A stretch of DNA of 64,000 bases from Variovorax paradoxus. GTDB lineage: Bacteria; Pseudomonadota; Gammaproteobacteria; Burkholderiales; Burkholderiaceae_C. The translations under genes were made by a program, and so were the position numbers. Below, in pieces: positions 35,563 to 46,599 of the stretch (the stretch's first letter is position 1; each line of letters starts with the position of its first letter). The stretch is from the NCBI RefSeq assembly GCF_000834655.1, contig NZ_JXQQ01000014.1, forward strand, positions 62,001-126,000, read 5' to 3'. The notes under the pieces are model-generated. The model saw only the letters and a program-made list of their open reading frames with translations. It was not told where the DNA came from and made no database searches.

Positions 35563-36635
35563 GGTGATTCGGCGGGGATCGCGATGCGCACCCGGTAGTT
35601 TTTCTGATCCATTCCGGCGCTGAACTGCATCTGCATGTCGTGCAACAGGCGCAGGCGGTCGCGCACGTTGGCCAGGGCGATGCCGTGGCCGCGCGGCAGC
35701 GGCTCGTCGGCCCAGCGCAGCGGCGGCAGGCTGTTGACCACTTCGATCACCACCATGCTGCCGCGCCGCTCGGTGCGGATGCGCAGCTTGGCGCCCTCAG
35801 GGCTGGGCTCCACGCCGTGCTTGATGGCGTTCTCGACCAACGGCTGCAGAAGCAGCGGCGGCAGGCGCGCATTGCTGGCTGCGGCATCGAGGTCCCAGCG
35901 GATGCGCAGCCGGTCGCCGAAGCGCACCTGCTCGATCGCCAGGTAGCGCTCGGCGAGCGCGATCTCGTCGGCCAGCGTGCCCGATTCGCCAGGGTCGGCG
36001 AGCGCCTGGCGGAACAGCTCGGCCAGGTCTTCGAGCATGGTCTCGGCCTTGGCCGGCTCCTCGCGCACCAGCGCGATGGCGCTGTTGAGGGTGTTGAACA
36101 GAAAGTGGGGGCGGATGCGCGACTGCAGCTCTTCGAGCCGTGCCGTCGTGGCGGCGGGCGTCTGGCCGCGCGCGCGCAGGGCCATCGCGGTCATCACCAG
36201 GCCTGCGAAGAGCGCCCCGGCCAGGGCGCTGGCCAGCCACGGTGCGTTGGCCAGCACGCCGGTCAGGCGCAGCAGCCCGCAGCCATAAAGCGATGCGAGC
36301 GCGCCGAGCATGGCGCCCGCCGCGTATTGCCACTGGCGCGGCAGCCGCCGCAACTGCTTCTTGAGCCCGCAGGCCGTGACCAGCCACAGCAGCGTGGCGG
36401 GCAAGGCGCCGCCGGTGACGGTGGCCGTCTGCACCAGCCATTCGCCGGGCGTAGCGACCACGAAAAGCGCGGCGATGGCCACCACCACCTCGACGAACAC
36501 CACCGTGCGCAGCACCACACCGATCTGGCACGCATCGAACAGCGAAGGTGCGCCGCGCAGGGGGGCGCGAGCCCTTTCCGACGGCGTCGGGGACGTGGAG
36601 CCAGGGCTGGCCGATAAAATCGCCGGGTTGCGCAT
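35559..36635 (-). CDS. LytS/AlgZ-type sensor histidine kinase
   Basis: This kinase has 358 residues from the chosen ATG ([12 protein letters not shown]). Four hydrophobic segments (about 40-160) precede the His_kinase-family core. The phospho-acceptor His is in [17 protein letters not shown], the N box is [13 protein letters not shown] and the G box is [16 protein letters not shown]. No HAMP or PAS domain is seen, so sensing is presumably through the membrane part. The frame is open for 27 more codons upstream, but that would overlap the argH start on the other strand. No strong ribosome binding site marks the start. It pairs with the overlapping LytTR regulator and resembles AlgZ/FimS of Pseudomonas. 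Confidence 0.9.
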   Translation of the reverse strand: MRNPAILSASPGSTSPTPSERARAPLRGAPSLFDACQIGVVLRTVVFVEVVVAIAALFVVATPGEWLVQTATVTGGALPATLLWLVTACGLKKQLRRLPRQWQYAAGAMLGALASLYGCGLLRLTGVLANAPWLASALAGALFAGLVMTAMALRARGQTPAATTARLEELQSRIRPHFLFNTLNSAIALVREEPAKAETMLEDLAELFRQALADPGESGTLADEIALAERYLAIEQVRFGDRLRIRWDLDAAASNARLPPLLLQPLVENAIKHGVEPSPEGAKLRIRTERRGSMVVIEVVNSLPPLRWADEPLPRGHGIALANVRDRLRLLHDMQMQFSAGMDQKNYRVRIAIPAESP

Positions 36636-36693
36636 CGCAGACATCACAGATACATCGGGTGACCAACCCATTATTGCCTCCTGGACGGCTCCC

Positions 36694-38091
<1,398 letters not shown>

Positions 38092-38128
38092 TCGCGGCAC
38101 AGCATCAGCAGCAACCGGCCGCCGAACC

Positions 38129-39607
38129 GTGTTCTACGCCATCCCGCTCGAGAACAAACCGAGCTGGCGCAACCCACCGTGGCTGACGGTGCTGCTGATC
38201 CTCGTCAACATGATCGTGTGGTGGGGGCCGCAGCGCAGCGAAGAGACCGCACGCGAGCGCGCCGCCCACTACTACGCCAGGAGCGTGCTGCCCGAGCTGG
38301 AACTGCCGCCCTTCGTGGAGCAGCTGAAGAAGACCGACGCGAAGCGCGGCAAGCTGGCCGAGCGCATGCTGCAGGCCAAGGTCTACGACCAGTTGATCGA
38401 GGCCATGGCGCATGACAGGGACTTCCAGAAGAAGCTCAAGGCCGAAGAGATCATCACCCCGTCGCACCCGCAGTACGCCGAGTGGAAGCGCGACCGCCAG
38501 CAGTACGAGTCGATGCTGCCCGCCCCCTTCACCGAGCGCTGGGCGCAGGACTACGGCCAGGACGCCGGGTTCAGCAAACCCTGGACGCTGGTCACCTCCG
38601 CCTTCCTGCACGGCAGCACCGGCCACCTGCTGGGCAACATGCTGTTCCTCTTTTTATTCGGCGCCTCGGTCGAGCTGGCGCTGGGGCGCAGCACCTACCT
38701 GACCTTCTACCTGCTGGGCGCCATCGGCGGCTCGGCGCTGGCGGCCTGGGCTTATGCGGGCAAGGGCTCGTACGGGCTGGGCGCCTCGGGCGCGATCTCC
38801 GCGCTGATGGGCATGTACGCGGTGATGTACCGGCTGCGGCGCATCCGCTTTTTCTACCAGCTGTTCTTCTATTTCAACTACGTGAGCGCGCCGGCCCTGC
38901 TCCTGCTGCCGGCCTGGATCGTCAACGAGCTGATGCAGCACTGGCTCGCCGACGAGGGCGTCGCCTACATGGCCCACCTGGGCGGCCTGCTCACCGGCGC
39001 CGCACTGATGGGCGGCGCCATGCTGCTGGGCCGCGTGAAGACGCCCGAGACCGTGAAGTCGGAAATGGCGAACGACGACGACCGCTTCGATGCGCACGTG
39101 GCAGCCGCACGCCGGCTCGCCGCCGCGATGAAGTTCGACCAGGCCGCGGCCGAATGGCGCGCCGCGGCGGCCCTGCGCCCCGGCGACACCGACACGCTGC
39201 GCGCCTGGTTCAACACCGCGCGCCTGCAGCCCGCGAGCGAAGATTTCCACCAGGCCGCGCGCCGCATCTTCCGCCTGCCCGCGACCGACCCCGAGACGAT
39301 CGCCCTGCAGCACGCGAGCTACCGCACCTACCTCGACCAGGCCAGGCCGGGCCTGCGCCTGAAGCCCGACGACATGGCGCGGCTCGCGCGCCGGTTCGCC
39401 CGCATCCGCGAATTCGGCGATGCCGACATGCTGTGCCGCATCCTGCTGAAGACCGCGCCCGACCATCCCCAGCTGGCCGACACGCTCTCGGTGTGCGCCA
39501 ACGGCCTGCTGCATGCGGGCGAGCGCGACAAGGCCGTCGGACTCCTGCCGCACCTGCTGCGGCTCGCGCCCAACGACATGGTCACGCGCGCCCTGCAGCG
39601 CGCATGA
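38129..39607 (+). CDS. Rhomboid-family intramembrane serine protease with C-terminal helical repeats
   Basis: This 492-residue membrane protein starts with GTG, 37 bases after argH. One membrane segment at the N-terminus (WLTVLLILVNMIVWW) is followed by a long charged loop of about 110 residues and then the rhomboid core. The core has TSAFLHGSTGHLLGNMLFLFLFG, the catalytic Ser in GLGASGAISALMGMY (about residue 220) and the catalytic His in AYMAHLGGLLTG (about 281). After the core comes a soluble helical region (about 320-492) that resembles TPR-like repeats. The large loop and the C-terminal extension make it longer than the minimal 200-280 residue rhomboids. Substrates are unknown. Confidence 0.9.
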   Translation: MFYAIPLENKPSWRNPPWLTVLLILVNMIVWWGPQRSEETARERAAHYYARSVLPELELPPFVEQLKKTDAKRGKLAERMLQAKVYDQLIEAMAHDRDFQKKLKAEEIITPSHPQYAEWKRDRQQYESMLPAPFTERWAQDYGQDAGFSKPWTLVTSAFLHGSTGHLLGNMLFLFLFGASVELALGRSTYLTFYLLGAIGGSALAAWAYAGKGSYGLGASGAISALMGMYAVMYRLRRIRFFYQLFFYFNYVSAPALLLLPAWIVNELMQHWLADEGVAYMAHLGGLLTGAALMGGAMLLGRVKTPETVKSEMANDDDRFDAHVAAARRLAAAMKFDQAAAEWRAAAALRPGDTDTLRAWFNTARLQPASEDFHQAARRIFRLPATDPETIALQHASYRTYLDQARPGLRLKPDDMARLARRFARIREFGDADMLCRILLKTAPDHPQLADTLSVCANGLLHAGERDKAVGLLPHLLRLAPNDMVTRALQRA

Positions 39608-39781
39608 AACCACACCGGCACCCGGGGGCTGTCATGCCCCTGTAGAGCGCCGTTGGCAGCATGTGGCACTGCAATTGCTGCGTCTGGCGTGTAAAGCCGG
39701 CCCTTGCGCCCGCGCCTCATTGAACTTGGGGCTGCCCGCCCGCTCCATCCGGGGCTTTTTCCTACTTCCGTTGCCTGATTC

Positions 39782-41035
39782 ATGCCTGACCACACCCCCT
39801 CCCGCTTCGCCCTGCTCGTTACGGCCCTGGCCATTGCCGCGCTCGCAGGGTGTTCACGCACCAGCGTGGAGACGCCCACCGGGGCCAAGGCGGCCGCCGC
39901 ACCAGAAAAGGAAGTCGGCGTCGTCACCCTCAAGCATGAAACCCTCGCGCTGAGCACCGAGCTCCCCGGCCGCACCGCCGCGCCGGTGATCGCCGAGATC
40001 CGCCCGCAGGTCGGCGGCATCCTGAAGGAACGGCTCTTTACAGAAGGCTCGCAGGTCAAGGCCGGGCAGGTGCTCTACCAGCTCGACCCCGCCTCGCTGC
40101 AGGCCGCCCATGCGAGCGCGCAGGCCAGCGCGCGCAAGGCCGAGTCGGCCCTGGCCACGGCCCGCACCGTGGCCAGGCGCAACGCCGAACTGGTGAAGAT
40201 CGACGCCATCAGCCGCCAGGTGTTCGACGAATCGCAGGCCGCCGAGCAGCAGGCCGAAGCCGACCTGGGCGTGGCCCGCGCGGCCGAGCAGACCGCGCGC
40301 ATCCAGCTGGGCTACACCCGCATCACCTCGCCGATCACCGGCTGGGCCGAGCTCTCCACCGTGACCCCGGGCGCGCTGGTCACCGCCAACCAGACCGCCG
40401 CCATGACGACCGTGCAGCAACTGGACCCGATGCACGTGCACGTCACGCAGTCGAGCAGCGAACTGCTGCGCCTCAAGCGCGAACTGGCCAGCGGCCGCCT
40501 GCAGCGCGCGAACGGCGCCGAGGCGAGCATCCAGCTGCTGCTGGAAGACGGCAGCAAGTACCCGCACGCCGGGCGCCTGACCTTCAGCGGCGTCACCGTC
40601 GATGCCGGCACCGGCAGCGTCACGCTGCGCGCGGTGGTGCCCAACCCCGACCGGATGCTGATGCCCGGCATGTACGTGCGCGCGGTGCTGCAGGAAGGCG
40701 TGAACCAGGCCGCGCTGCTGGTGCCGCAACAGGCCGTCACGCGCGCGCCGGACGGCAGCGCCTCCACGCTGGTGATCGACACCGAGAGCAAGGTGGCCCG
40801 GCGCCCGATCAGCGTGGGCCGCGCGGTCGGCACGCACTGGCAGGTGATCGATGGCCTGGCCGCGGGCGACCGCGTGATGATGGAAGGCTCGCAGCGCGTG
40901 AAGGTCGGCGACAGGGTGCGCGTGGTCGACCTCGGCGCGAAGCCGGCGACCAGCCCCGCAGCGGGCGCGAGGCCGGCTCCCGGGCCCGTGGCCGCCGTCG
41001 CGCCCGACGCCGCCTCCGCCACCGTCGCGCGCTGA
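39782..41035 (+). CDS. RND efflux periplasmic adaptor (membrane fusion protein)
   Basis: This 417-residue lipoprotein adaptor has a signal peptide ending in a lipobox (ALAGCSRTS), so Cys at about residue 24 is the lipidation site. Family regions follow: LPGRTAAPVIAEIRPQVGGIL (lipoyl half), a helical hairpin about residues 100-175, LGYTRITSPITGWAEL (second lipoyl half), then beta-barrel and membrane-proximal domains (GRLTFSGVTVDAGTGSVTLR, MLMPGMYVRAVLQEG). A low-complexity Ala/Pro tail follows. It links the RND pump to the outer-membrane channel. It is the first gene of a three-gene efflux operon, 9 bases before the pump gene. No regulator gene is adjacent. Confidence 0.95.
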   Translation: MPDHTPSRFALLVTALAIAALAGCSRTSVETPTGAKAAAAPEKEVGVVTLKHETLALSTELPGRTAAPVIAEIRPQVGGILKERLFTEGSQVKAGQVLYQLDPASLQAAHASAQASARKAESALATARTVARRNAELVKIDAISRQVFDESQAAEQQAEADLGVARAAEQTARIQLGYTRITSPITGWAELSTVTPGALVTANQTAAMTTVQQLDPMHVHVTQSSSELLRLKRELASGRLQRANGAEASIQLLLEDGSKYPHAGRLTFSGVTVDAGTGSVTLRAVVPNPDRMLMPGMYVRAVLQEGVNQAALLVPQQAVTRAPDGSASTLVIDTESKVARRPISVGRAVGTHWQVIDGLAAGDRVMMEGSQRVKVGDRVRVVDLGAKPATSPAAGARPAPGPVAAVAPDAASATVAR

Positions 41036-41044
41036 GGCCCCGCC

Positions 41045-44000
41045 ATGGCCCAGTTCTTCATCGACCGCCCCATCTTCGCGTGGGTGCTCTCCATCGTCGT
41101 CATGCTCGCCGGGCTGATGGCCATCCGCACGCTGCCCCTGGAGCAGTACCCCGACATCGCGCCGCCGCGCGTGTCGATCAACGCCACCTACACCGGCGCC
41201 TCGGCCAAGACGGTCGAAGACTCGGTCACCCAGGTCATCGAGCAGCAGATGAAGGGGCTGGACAACCTGCTCTACATGCAGTCGACCAGCAACTCCTCGG
41301 GCGTGGCGCGCCTGTCGCTCACCTTCAACGCGGGCACCAACATCGACGTGGCCCAGATGCAGGTGCAGAACAAGCTGCAGCAGGCCATGTCGCGCCTGCC
41401 CCAGCAGGTGCAAAGCCGCGGCGTCACCGTCACCAAGGGCGGCAACGACTTCCTGCTGATCGTCTCGATGTACTCGGGCGACGGCAGCGCCTCCGCGGTG
41501 GACGTGGGCGACTACATCAGCAGCAACCTGGTCGACGTGATCAGCCGCATCGACGGCGTGGGCGAGGTGCAGACGCTGGGCACCGGCTACGCGATGCGCC
41601 TGTGGCTGGACCCGGACAAGCTGCGCAAGTACGCGCTCATGCCCTCGGACGTGGGCAGCGCCATCACCGCGCAGAACGCGCAGGTCTCGGCCGGCCAGCT
41701 AGGGGCGCTGCCCGCCGGGGCGCAGCAGCAGCTCAACGCCACCATCACCGCGCGCAGCAAGCTGCAGACGGTGGAGCAGTTCGAGAACGTAGTGCTGCGC
41801 GCGACGCCCGACGGCGCCGTGGTGCGCCTTCGCGACGTGGCGCGCGTGGAGCTGGGCGCCGAGAACCTCACCGTGCGCTCGCAGCTGGGCGGCCGCCCCG
41901 GCGCGGGCCTGGGCGTGGTGCTGGCCGACGGCGCCAACGCGGTGCAGGTGGCCGAGGCGGTGAAGGCCAAGGTGGCCGAACTGCAGCCGCTCTTTCCGAA
42001 CCAGCTGCAGACCTTCGTGAGCTACGACACCACGCCCTTCGTGAGCGCGTCGATCGACGAGGTGGTCAAGGCGCTGGCCGAGGCCATGCTGCTGGTCGTG
42101 CTGGTGATGTACATCTTCCTGCAGAACTTCCGCGCGACGCTGATTCCTGCCATTGCGGTGCCGGTGGTGCTGCTGGGCACCTTCGGCGTGCTCTCGATTG
42201 CCGGCTACTCGATCAACACGCTCACCATGTTCGGCATGGTGCTGGCCATCGGCCTCCTGGTGGACGACGCCATCGTGGTGGTGGAGAACGTCGAGCGCGT
42301 GATGCATGAAGAAGGCCTCTCGCCCAAGGAGGCCACGCGCAAGTCGATGGCCGAGATCACGCCCGCGCTCGTGGGCATCGCGCTGGTGCTCTCGGCGGTG
42401 TTCATCCCGATGGCCTTCTTCGGCGGCTCGACCGGCGTGATCTACCGGCAGTTCTCGATCACCATCGTCTCGGCGATGGCGCTGTCGGTGTTCGTGGCGC
42501 TCACGCTCACGCCGGCGCTGTGCGCGACGCTCCTGAAGCCCGTGGCCAAGGGCCAGCACGCCGTGCCGCGCAAAGGGGTGCTGGGCGCGGTCGATCGCTT
42601 CTTCGCGGGCTTCAACCGCAACTTCGACAAGGGCGCCGACCGCTACCAGGGCGTGGTGGGCGGCATCGTGCGGCGCGGCAAGCGCAGCATCGTGGTGTAC
42701 CTGCTGATCGCGGCCGCGATGGCGGTGCTGTTCATGCGCCTGCCCACATCTTTCCTTCCCGACGAGGACCAGGCCTTCCTGCAGGTGCAGGTGACGCTGC
42801 CGCCGGGCGCCTCCGACGCGCGGCTGCAGCCGGTGGTCACGCAGATGCAGGACTACTTCACCAAGCAACCCGAGGTGGTGAGCGTGAACGTCATCACCGG
42901 GCAGAACGGCGACCAGAGTTCGGCGCGCGCTTTCGTCAAGCTCAAAGACTGGGCCGAGCGCGAAGGCGACGGGCAATCGGCCGCCGCGCTCGCGCGCCGT
43001 GCCAACAAGGACCTCTCGACCATCCGCGATGCGCGCGTGTTCGTGCTGCTGCCGCCGGCGGTGCGCGGGCTGGGCGCCAATGCGGGCTTCAACTTCCACC
43101 TGAAGGACATCAACGGCCTCGGCCACGACGCGCTGGTGAAGGCGCGCGACCAGGTCATCGAGCTCCTGTCCAAGCGCTCCGACGTGGTCGTGAACGTGCG
43201 CAGCAACAACCTGGACGACACGCCGCAGTTCGCGGTGGACATCGACGATGCGCGCGCGGGCGCGGCGAGCCTGGCCACGGCCGACATCGACAGCACGCTC
43301 TCCAGCGCGATGGGCGGCACCTACATCAACGACTTCCTGGACAACGGCCGCGTCAAGCGCGTGTACATGCAGGGCGACACCGCCTTCCGGATGCTGCCCG
43401 CCGACATCGACCGCTGGAGCGTGCGCAACAGCCTCGGGCAGATGGTGTCGTTCCCGGCGTTCTCGAGTTCGCGCTGGACCTACGGCTCGCCGCAACTGCA
43501 GCGCTACAACGGCAGCCCGAGCTACGAGTTCGTGGGCGATGCCGCGCCAGGCGTGAGTTCGGGCGACGCGATGGCCGCGGTGGACGAGGTGATGAAGCAG
43601 ATGCCACCAGGCATCGGCTACGAGTGGACCGGTGCGTCGTTCCAGGAGCGGCTCTCGGGCGCGCAGGCCCCTGTGCTTTATGCGATCTCGATCCTGTTCG
43701 TTTTCCTGTGCCTGGCCGCGCTCTACGAGAGCTGGTCGGTGCCGTTCTCGGTGATCCTGGTGGTGCCGCTGGGCATCGTGGGGGCGCTGCTGTTCACCAG
43801 CTTCCGGGGCCTGAGCAACGACGTGTACTTCCAGGTGGGCCTCCTGACCACGGTGGGGCTCTCGTCGAAGAACGCGATCCTGATCGTGGAGTTTGCCAAA
43901 CAGCTACAGGAGCAGGGCAAGGGCGTGATCGAGGCGACCCTGGAAGCGGTGCGCCTGCGGCTGCGGCCCATTCTCATGACCTCGCTGGCCTTCGGCTTCG

Positions 44001-44224
44001 GCGTGCTGCCGCTGGCCATCGGCACCGGCGCGGGCGCGGGTGGCCGCCAGTCGATCGGCACCGCGGTGCTGGGCGGCATGGTGGTCGGCACGGCGCTCGG
44101 CATCTTTTTCGTGCCGCTGTTCTTCGCGCTGATCCGCGGGTGGCTGGAGGGCAGGCGCAAGCCGGCGAAGGCAGAAGTACCGGGCGCATTGCCGGCGCCC
44201 GCCGCGGAACAGGGAGGCCAATGA
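41045..44224 (+). CDS. RND multidrug efflux pump, inner-membrane subunit (AcrB/MexB, HAE1 family)
   Basis: This 1059-residue proton-driven exporter starts MAQFFIDRPIFAWVLSIVVML, typical of HAE1 pumps. The proton-relay Asp pair in TM4 is in GLLVDDAIVVVENVERVM (about residue 405), and GGSTGVIYRQFSITIVSAM and FLPDEDQAF are further family motifs. In TM10-11, GLSSKNAILIVEFAKQLQ holds the conserved Lys. Two large periplasmic loops are present, as expected. Substrates are likely hydrophobic drugs, dyes or solvents but cannot be read from the sequence. It lies between the adaptor gene and the outer-membrane factor gene, overlapping the latter by 4 bases. Confidence 0.96.
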   Translation: MAQFFIDRPIFAWVLSIVVMLAGLMAIRTLPLEQYPDIAPPRVSINATYTGASAKTVEDSVTQVIEQQMKGLDNLLYMQSTSNSSGVARLSLTFNAGTNIDVAQMQVQNKLQQAMSRLPQQVQSRGVTVTKGGNDFLLIVSMYSGDGSASAVDVGDYISSNLVDVISRIDGVGEVQTLGTGYAMRLWLDPDKLRKYALMPSDVGSAITAQNAQVSAGQLGALPAGAQQQLNATITARSKLQTVEQFENVVLRATPDGAVVRLRDVARVELGAENLTVRSQLGGRPGAGLGVVLADGANAVQVAEAVKAKVAELQPLFPNQLQTFVSYDTTPFVSASIDEVVKALAEAMLLVVLVMYIFLQNFRATLIPAIAVPVVLLGTFGVLSIAGYSINTLTMFGMVLAIGLLVDDAIVVVENVERVMHEEGLSPKEATRKSMAEITPALVGIALVLSAVFIPMAFFGGSTGVIYRQFSITIVSAMALSVFVALTLTPALCATLLKPVAKGQHAVPRKGVLGAVDRFFAGFNRNFDKGADRYQGVVGGIVRRGKRSIVVYLLIAAAMAVLFMRLPTSFLPDEDQAFLQVQVTLPPGASDARLQPVVTQMQDYFTKQPEVVSVNVITGQNGDQSSARAFVKLKDWAEREGDGQSAAALARRANKDLSTIRDARVFVLLPPAVRGLGANAGFNFHLKDINGLGHDALVKARDQVIELLSKRSDVVVNVRSNNLDDTPQFAVDIDDARAGAASLATADIDSTLSSAMGGTYINDFLDNGRVKRVYMQGDTAFRMLPADIDRWSVRNSLGQMVSFPAFSSSRWTYGSPQLQRYNGSPSYEFVGDAAPGVSSGDAMAAVDEVMKQMPPGIGYEWTGASFQERLSGAQAPVLYAISILFVFLCLAALYESWSVPFSVILVVPLGIVGALLFTSFRGLSNDVYFQVGLLTTVGLSSKNAILIVEFAKQLQEQGKGVIEATLEAVRLRLRPILMTSLAFGFGVLPLAIGTGAGAGGRQSIGTAVLGGMVVGTALGIFFVPLFFALIRGWLEGRRKPAKAEVPGALPAPAAEQGGQ

Positions 44225-45672
44225 TGCGACGCACATCCCTCCCCCACTTTCCGCTGCGCTCGCTGGCCTGCGCGGCCGTGGCTTCGGCCGTGCTCTCGGG
44301 CTGCGTCAACCTCGCGCCCGCGTATGAAACGCCCGCCTCGCCGGTGCCGCAGGCCCTGCCCTCGGGCGGCGCGAGCGGTGCCAACGCGGCTGCGCCGGTC
44401 GATGTCAGCTGGAGAGACTTCTTCGTCGACAAGCGCCTGCAGGGCGTGATCGAACTCGCGCTCGCCAACAACCGCGACCTGCGCGTGGCCGCACTCAACA
44501 TCGAGCGCGCACGCGCCCAGTACGGCATCGCGCGCGCGGGCCTGTTCCCGACCGTCGACGCCGGCGCGGGCGGAAGCCGCTCGCGGACGCCGGGCAGCCT
44601 CTCGACCAGCGGCGAGGCGCGCATCTCCTCGCAATACAGCGCCGACCTGGGCATGACGGCCTACGAACTTGACCTGTTCGGCCGCGTGCGCAACCTCGGC
44701 GAATCGGCGCTGCAGAGCTATTTCCAGACCGAGGAAACCCGACGCAGCACGCAGATCAGCCTGGTGGCCTCGGTGGCCACGGCCTGGCTGCAGCTGGCCG
44801 CGGACGAACAGCGCCTGGCGCTCGCGCGCAGCACGCTGGAGAGCCAGCGCAAGTCGTTCGACCTGATCCAGCGCAGCCATGCGCTGGGTTCGCAGTCGGG
44901 CTTGGCGCTCGCGCAGTCGCAAAGCACGGTCGAAGCTGCGCGGGCCGATGCGGCCGCGTTCGACAGCCTGGTGGAGCAGGACCGCAACGCGCTCGCCCTC
45001 CTGGTCGGCACCACGCCGCCGGCCGAATTGCTGCCGACTACCGCGACGGCCGAGGCCGCGCAGCTGCTCGTGCCGCCGGCCGGCCTCTCGTCGAACGTGC
45101 TGCAGCAGCGCCCCGACGTGCGCGCTGCCGAGCACGCCCTGCGCGCAAGCAATGCCGACATCGGCGCGGCGCGCGCGGCGTTCTTTCCGCGCATCGCGCT
45201 CACGGCCTCGGCGGGTACGGCGAGCAGCACGCTCTCGGGCCTGTTCACGAGCGGCAGCAAGGCCTGGAGCTTCGCGCCCTCGATCAGCGTGCCGATCTTC
45301 GACGGCGGCGCGAACCGCGCGAACCTGAAGATGGCCGAGGCGCAGCAGAAGATCCAGCTCGCGACCTACGAGAAGACCGTGCAGACGGCCTTCCGTGAAG
45401 TGGCGGATGCGCTGGCCGAGCGCCGCACGCTGGCCGAGCGGCTCGATGCGCAGCGCTCGCTGCTGGGCGCGACCTCCCGCAGCTTCGAGCTGTCGCAGTC
45501 GCTCTTCAGGAGCGGCGCGAGCAGCTTCCTCGACGTGCTGGATGCGCAGCGCGCCCATTACGCGGCGCAGCAGACGCTGATCAGCCTGCAGCTCACCGAG
45601 CAGACCAACCGCCTCACGATCTACAGGACGCTGGGCGGCGGCTGGAGCGAAGTCGCGGACAAGAACGGCTAG
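44221..45672 (+). CDS. Outer-membrane efflux channel (TolC/OprM-like, NodT family lipoprotein)
   Basis: The protein has 483 residues with a lipoprotein signal (ASAVLSGCVNLAPAYE), so it is a lipidated outer-membrane factor like OprM. Family features are VSWRDFFVDKRLQGVIELAL, NNRDLRVAALNIERARAQYG, the second-repeat QRPDVRAAEHALRASNADIG, and the beta-strand stretch FSLSQ-like LFRSGASSFLDVLDAQRAHY. Two internally duplicated helical hairpins are expected. It starts at ATGATG overlapping the pump gene stop and completes the tripartite operon. The following 150 bases hold no gene and lead into the GntR region. Confidence 0.95.
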   Translation: MMRRTSLPHFPLRSLACAAVASAVLSGCVNLAPAYETPASPVPQALPSGGASGANAAAPVDVSWRDFFVDKRLQGVIELALANNRDLRVAALNIERARAQYGIARAGLFPTVDAGAGGSRSRTPGSLSTSGEARISSQYSADLGMTAYELDLFGRVRNLGESALQSYFQTEETRRSTQISLVASVATAWLQLAADEQRLALARSTLESQRKSFDLIQRSHALGSQSGLALAQSQSTVEAARADAAAFDSLVEQDRNALALLVGTTPPAELLPTTATAEAAQLLVPPAGLSSNVLQQRPDVRAAEHALRASNADIGAARAAFFPRIALTASAGTASSTLSGLFTSGSKAWSFAPSISVPIFDGGANRANLKMAEAQQKIQLATYEKTVQTAFREVADALAERRTLAERLDAQRSLLGATSRSFELSQSLFRSGASSFLDVLDAQRAHYAAQQTLISLQLTEQTNRLTIYRTLGGGWSEVADKNG

Positions 45673-45821
45673 AGCCCGGCCGGCCAGCGGCTTCTCGAAA
45701 TCGCCAGCGGGCGCCCTCGGCAACGAGCGCGCCCGCTGGTCTTTCGACACGCCACCGCATCCGGAATCGCATGCTGCGCGAGGCTGGAACGGGTAAAGCC
45801 GGTGGACATCCGTCGATCCAT

Positions 45822-45831
45822 TCGTATACGA
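45822..45831. promoter_or_regulatory. GTATAC-centred palindrome, likely GntR/FCD operator
   Basis: TCGTATACGA is a perfect 10-base palindrome 26 bases before the GntR start codon. FCD-type GntR regulators typically bind T-x-GTATAC-x-A or TNGTNNNACNA sequences, so the gene probably controls itself and perhaps the genes that follow. A single site is visible. Confidence 0.6.
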
Positions 45832-45857
45832 TATTCCGCCAACTCAAGGACCATCGC

Positions 45858-46550
45858 ATGCTTCCCTGGCTCGTCGAAACCGCTCCGGACCATCTCTCGG
45901 CCGTGCGCGACACCTCGCTCTCGAAGTTGGTGCGCGACGACATGCTGGCCATGATCCTGCGCGGCGAACTGCAGCCCGGCCAACGCATCAACGAGCCCGA
46001 CGTGGCCCTGCGGCTGGGCGTCTCGCGGGTGCCGGTGCGAGAGGCCTTGCGCGAACTCGAGAGCACCGGGCTCGTGGTTGCACGCAAGCACGCCGGCGTC
46101 TTCGTGCGCGAGCCCACCGCCGACGAGGTGCACGACCTCTACGAGATGCGGGGCCTCCTCGACGGCTTTGCGGGGCGCCGCGCGGCGCGGCTCGAAGCGC
46201 CCGCGCGCATCGCCCTGGCCGACCGGCTCGATGCCTCCATCGCCGCGATGAACGCGGCCTTCGACGCACACGACGTGCAGCGCTACTACCGCGAGAACCT
46301 CGCCTTCCACTGGGCCATCGTCGAGGCCGCCGGCAACCACGCACTCGCCGCGACCTACCGCACGGTGGTGCAGAAGCTGCACCTCTCGCGCCTGAAGAAC
46401 CTGTCGCAGGACATCGGCATGCGCGCATCGATCGCCGAACACACGCGCATCGCCCGGGCCCTGCGCAAGGGCGACATCGCGCGCTGCGAAGACCTGATGG
46501 CGCGCCACGTGAGCGACGCCTACGACCGCCTGCAGAGCTGCCGCCGCTGA
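45858..46550 (+). CDS. GntR-family regulator, FCD subfamily
   Basis: This 230-residue regulator has an N-terminal winged helix (SLSKLVRDDMLAMILRGELQPGQRINEPDVALRLGVSRVPVREALRELESTGLV in segments, about 20-75) and an all-helical FCD ligand domain. The FCD metal-binding His residues are visible in FHWAIVEAAGNHA and in EHTRIARALRKGD. FCD proteins usually sense carboxylates or sugar acids. AGGA lies 7 bases before the chosen ATG. A frame extension of 29 residues overlaps the operator and is rejected. It is followed by TctC, MmgE/PrpD and binding-protein genes on the same strand, which it probably regulates. Confidence 0.92.
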   Translation: MLPWLVETAPDHLSAVRDTSLSKLVRDDMLAMILRGELQPGQRINEPDVALRLGVSRVPVREALRELESTGLVVARKHAGVFVREPTADEVHDLYEMRGLLDGFAGRRAARLEAPARIALADRLDASIAAMNAAFDAHDVQRYYRENLAFHWAIVEAAGNHALAATYRTVVQKLHLSRLKNLSQDIGMRASIAEHTRIARALRKGDIARCEDLMARHVSDAYDRLQSCRR

Positions 46551-46599
46551 ACGCGCGGCCCGGCCGCCCTGGCTCGAACAACCACCAGGAGACAAGACA

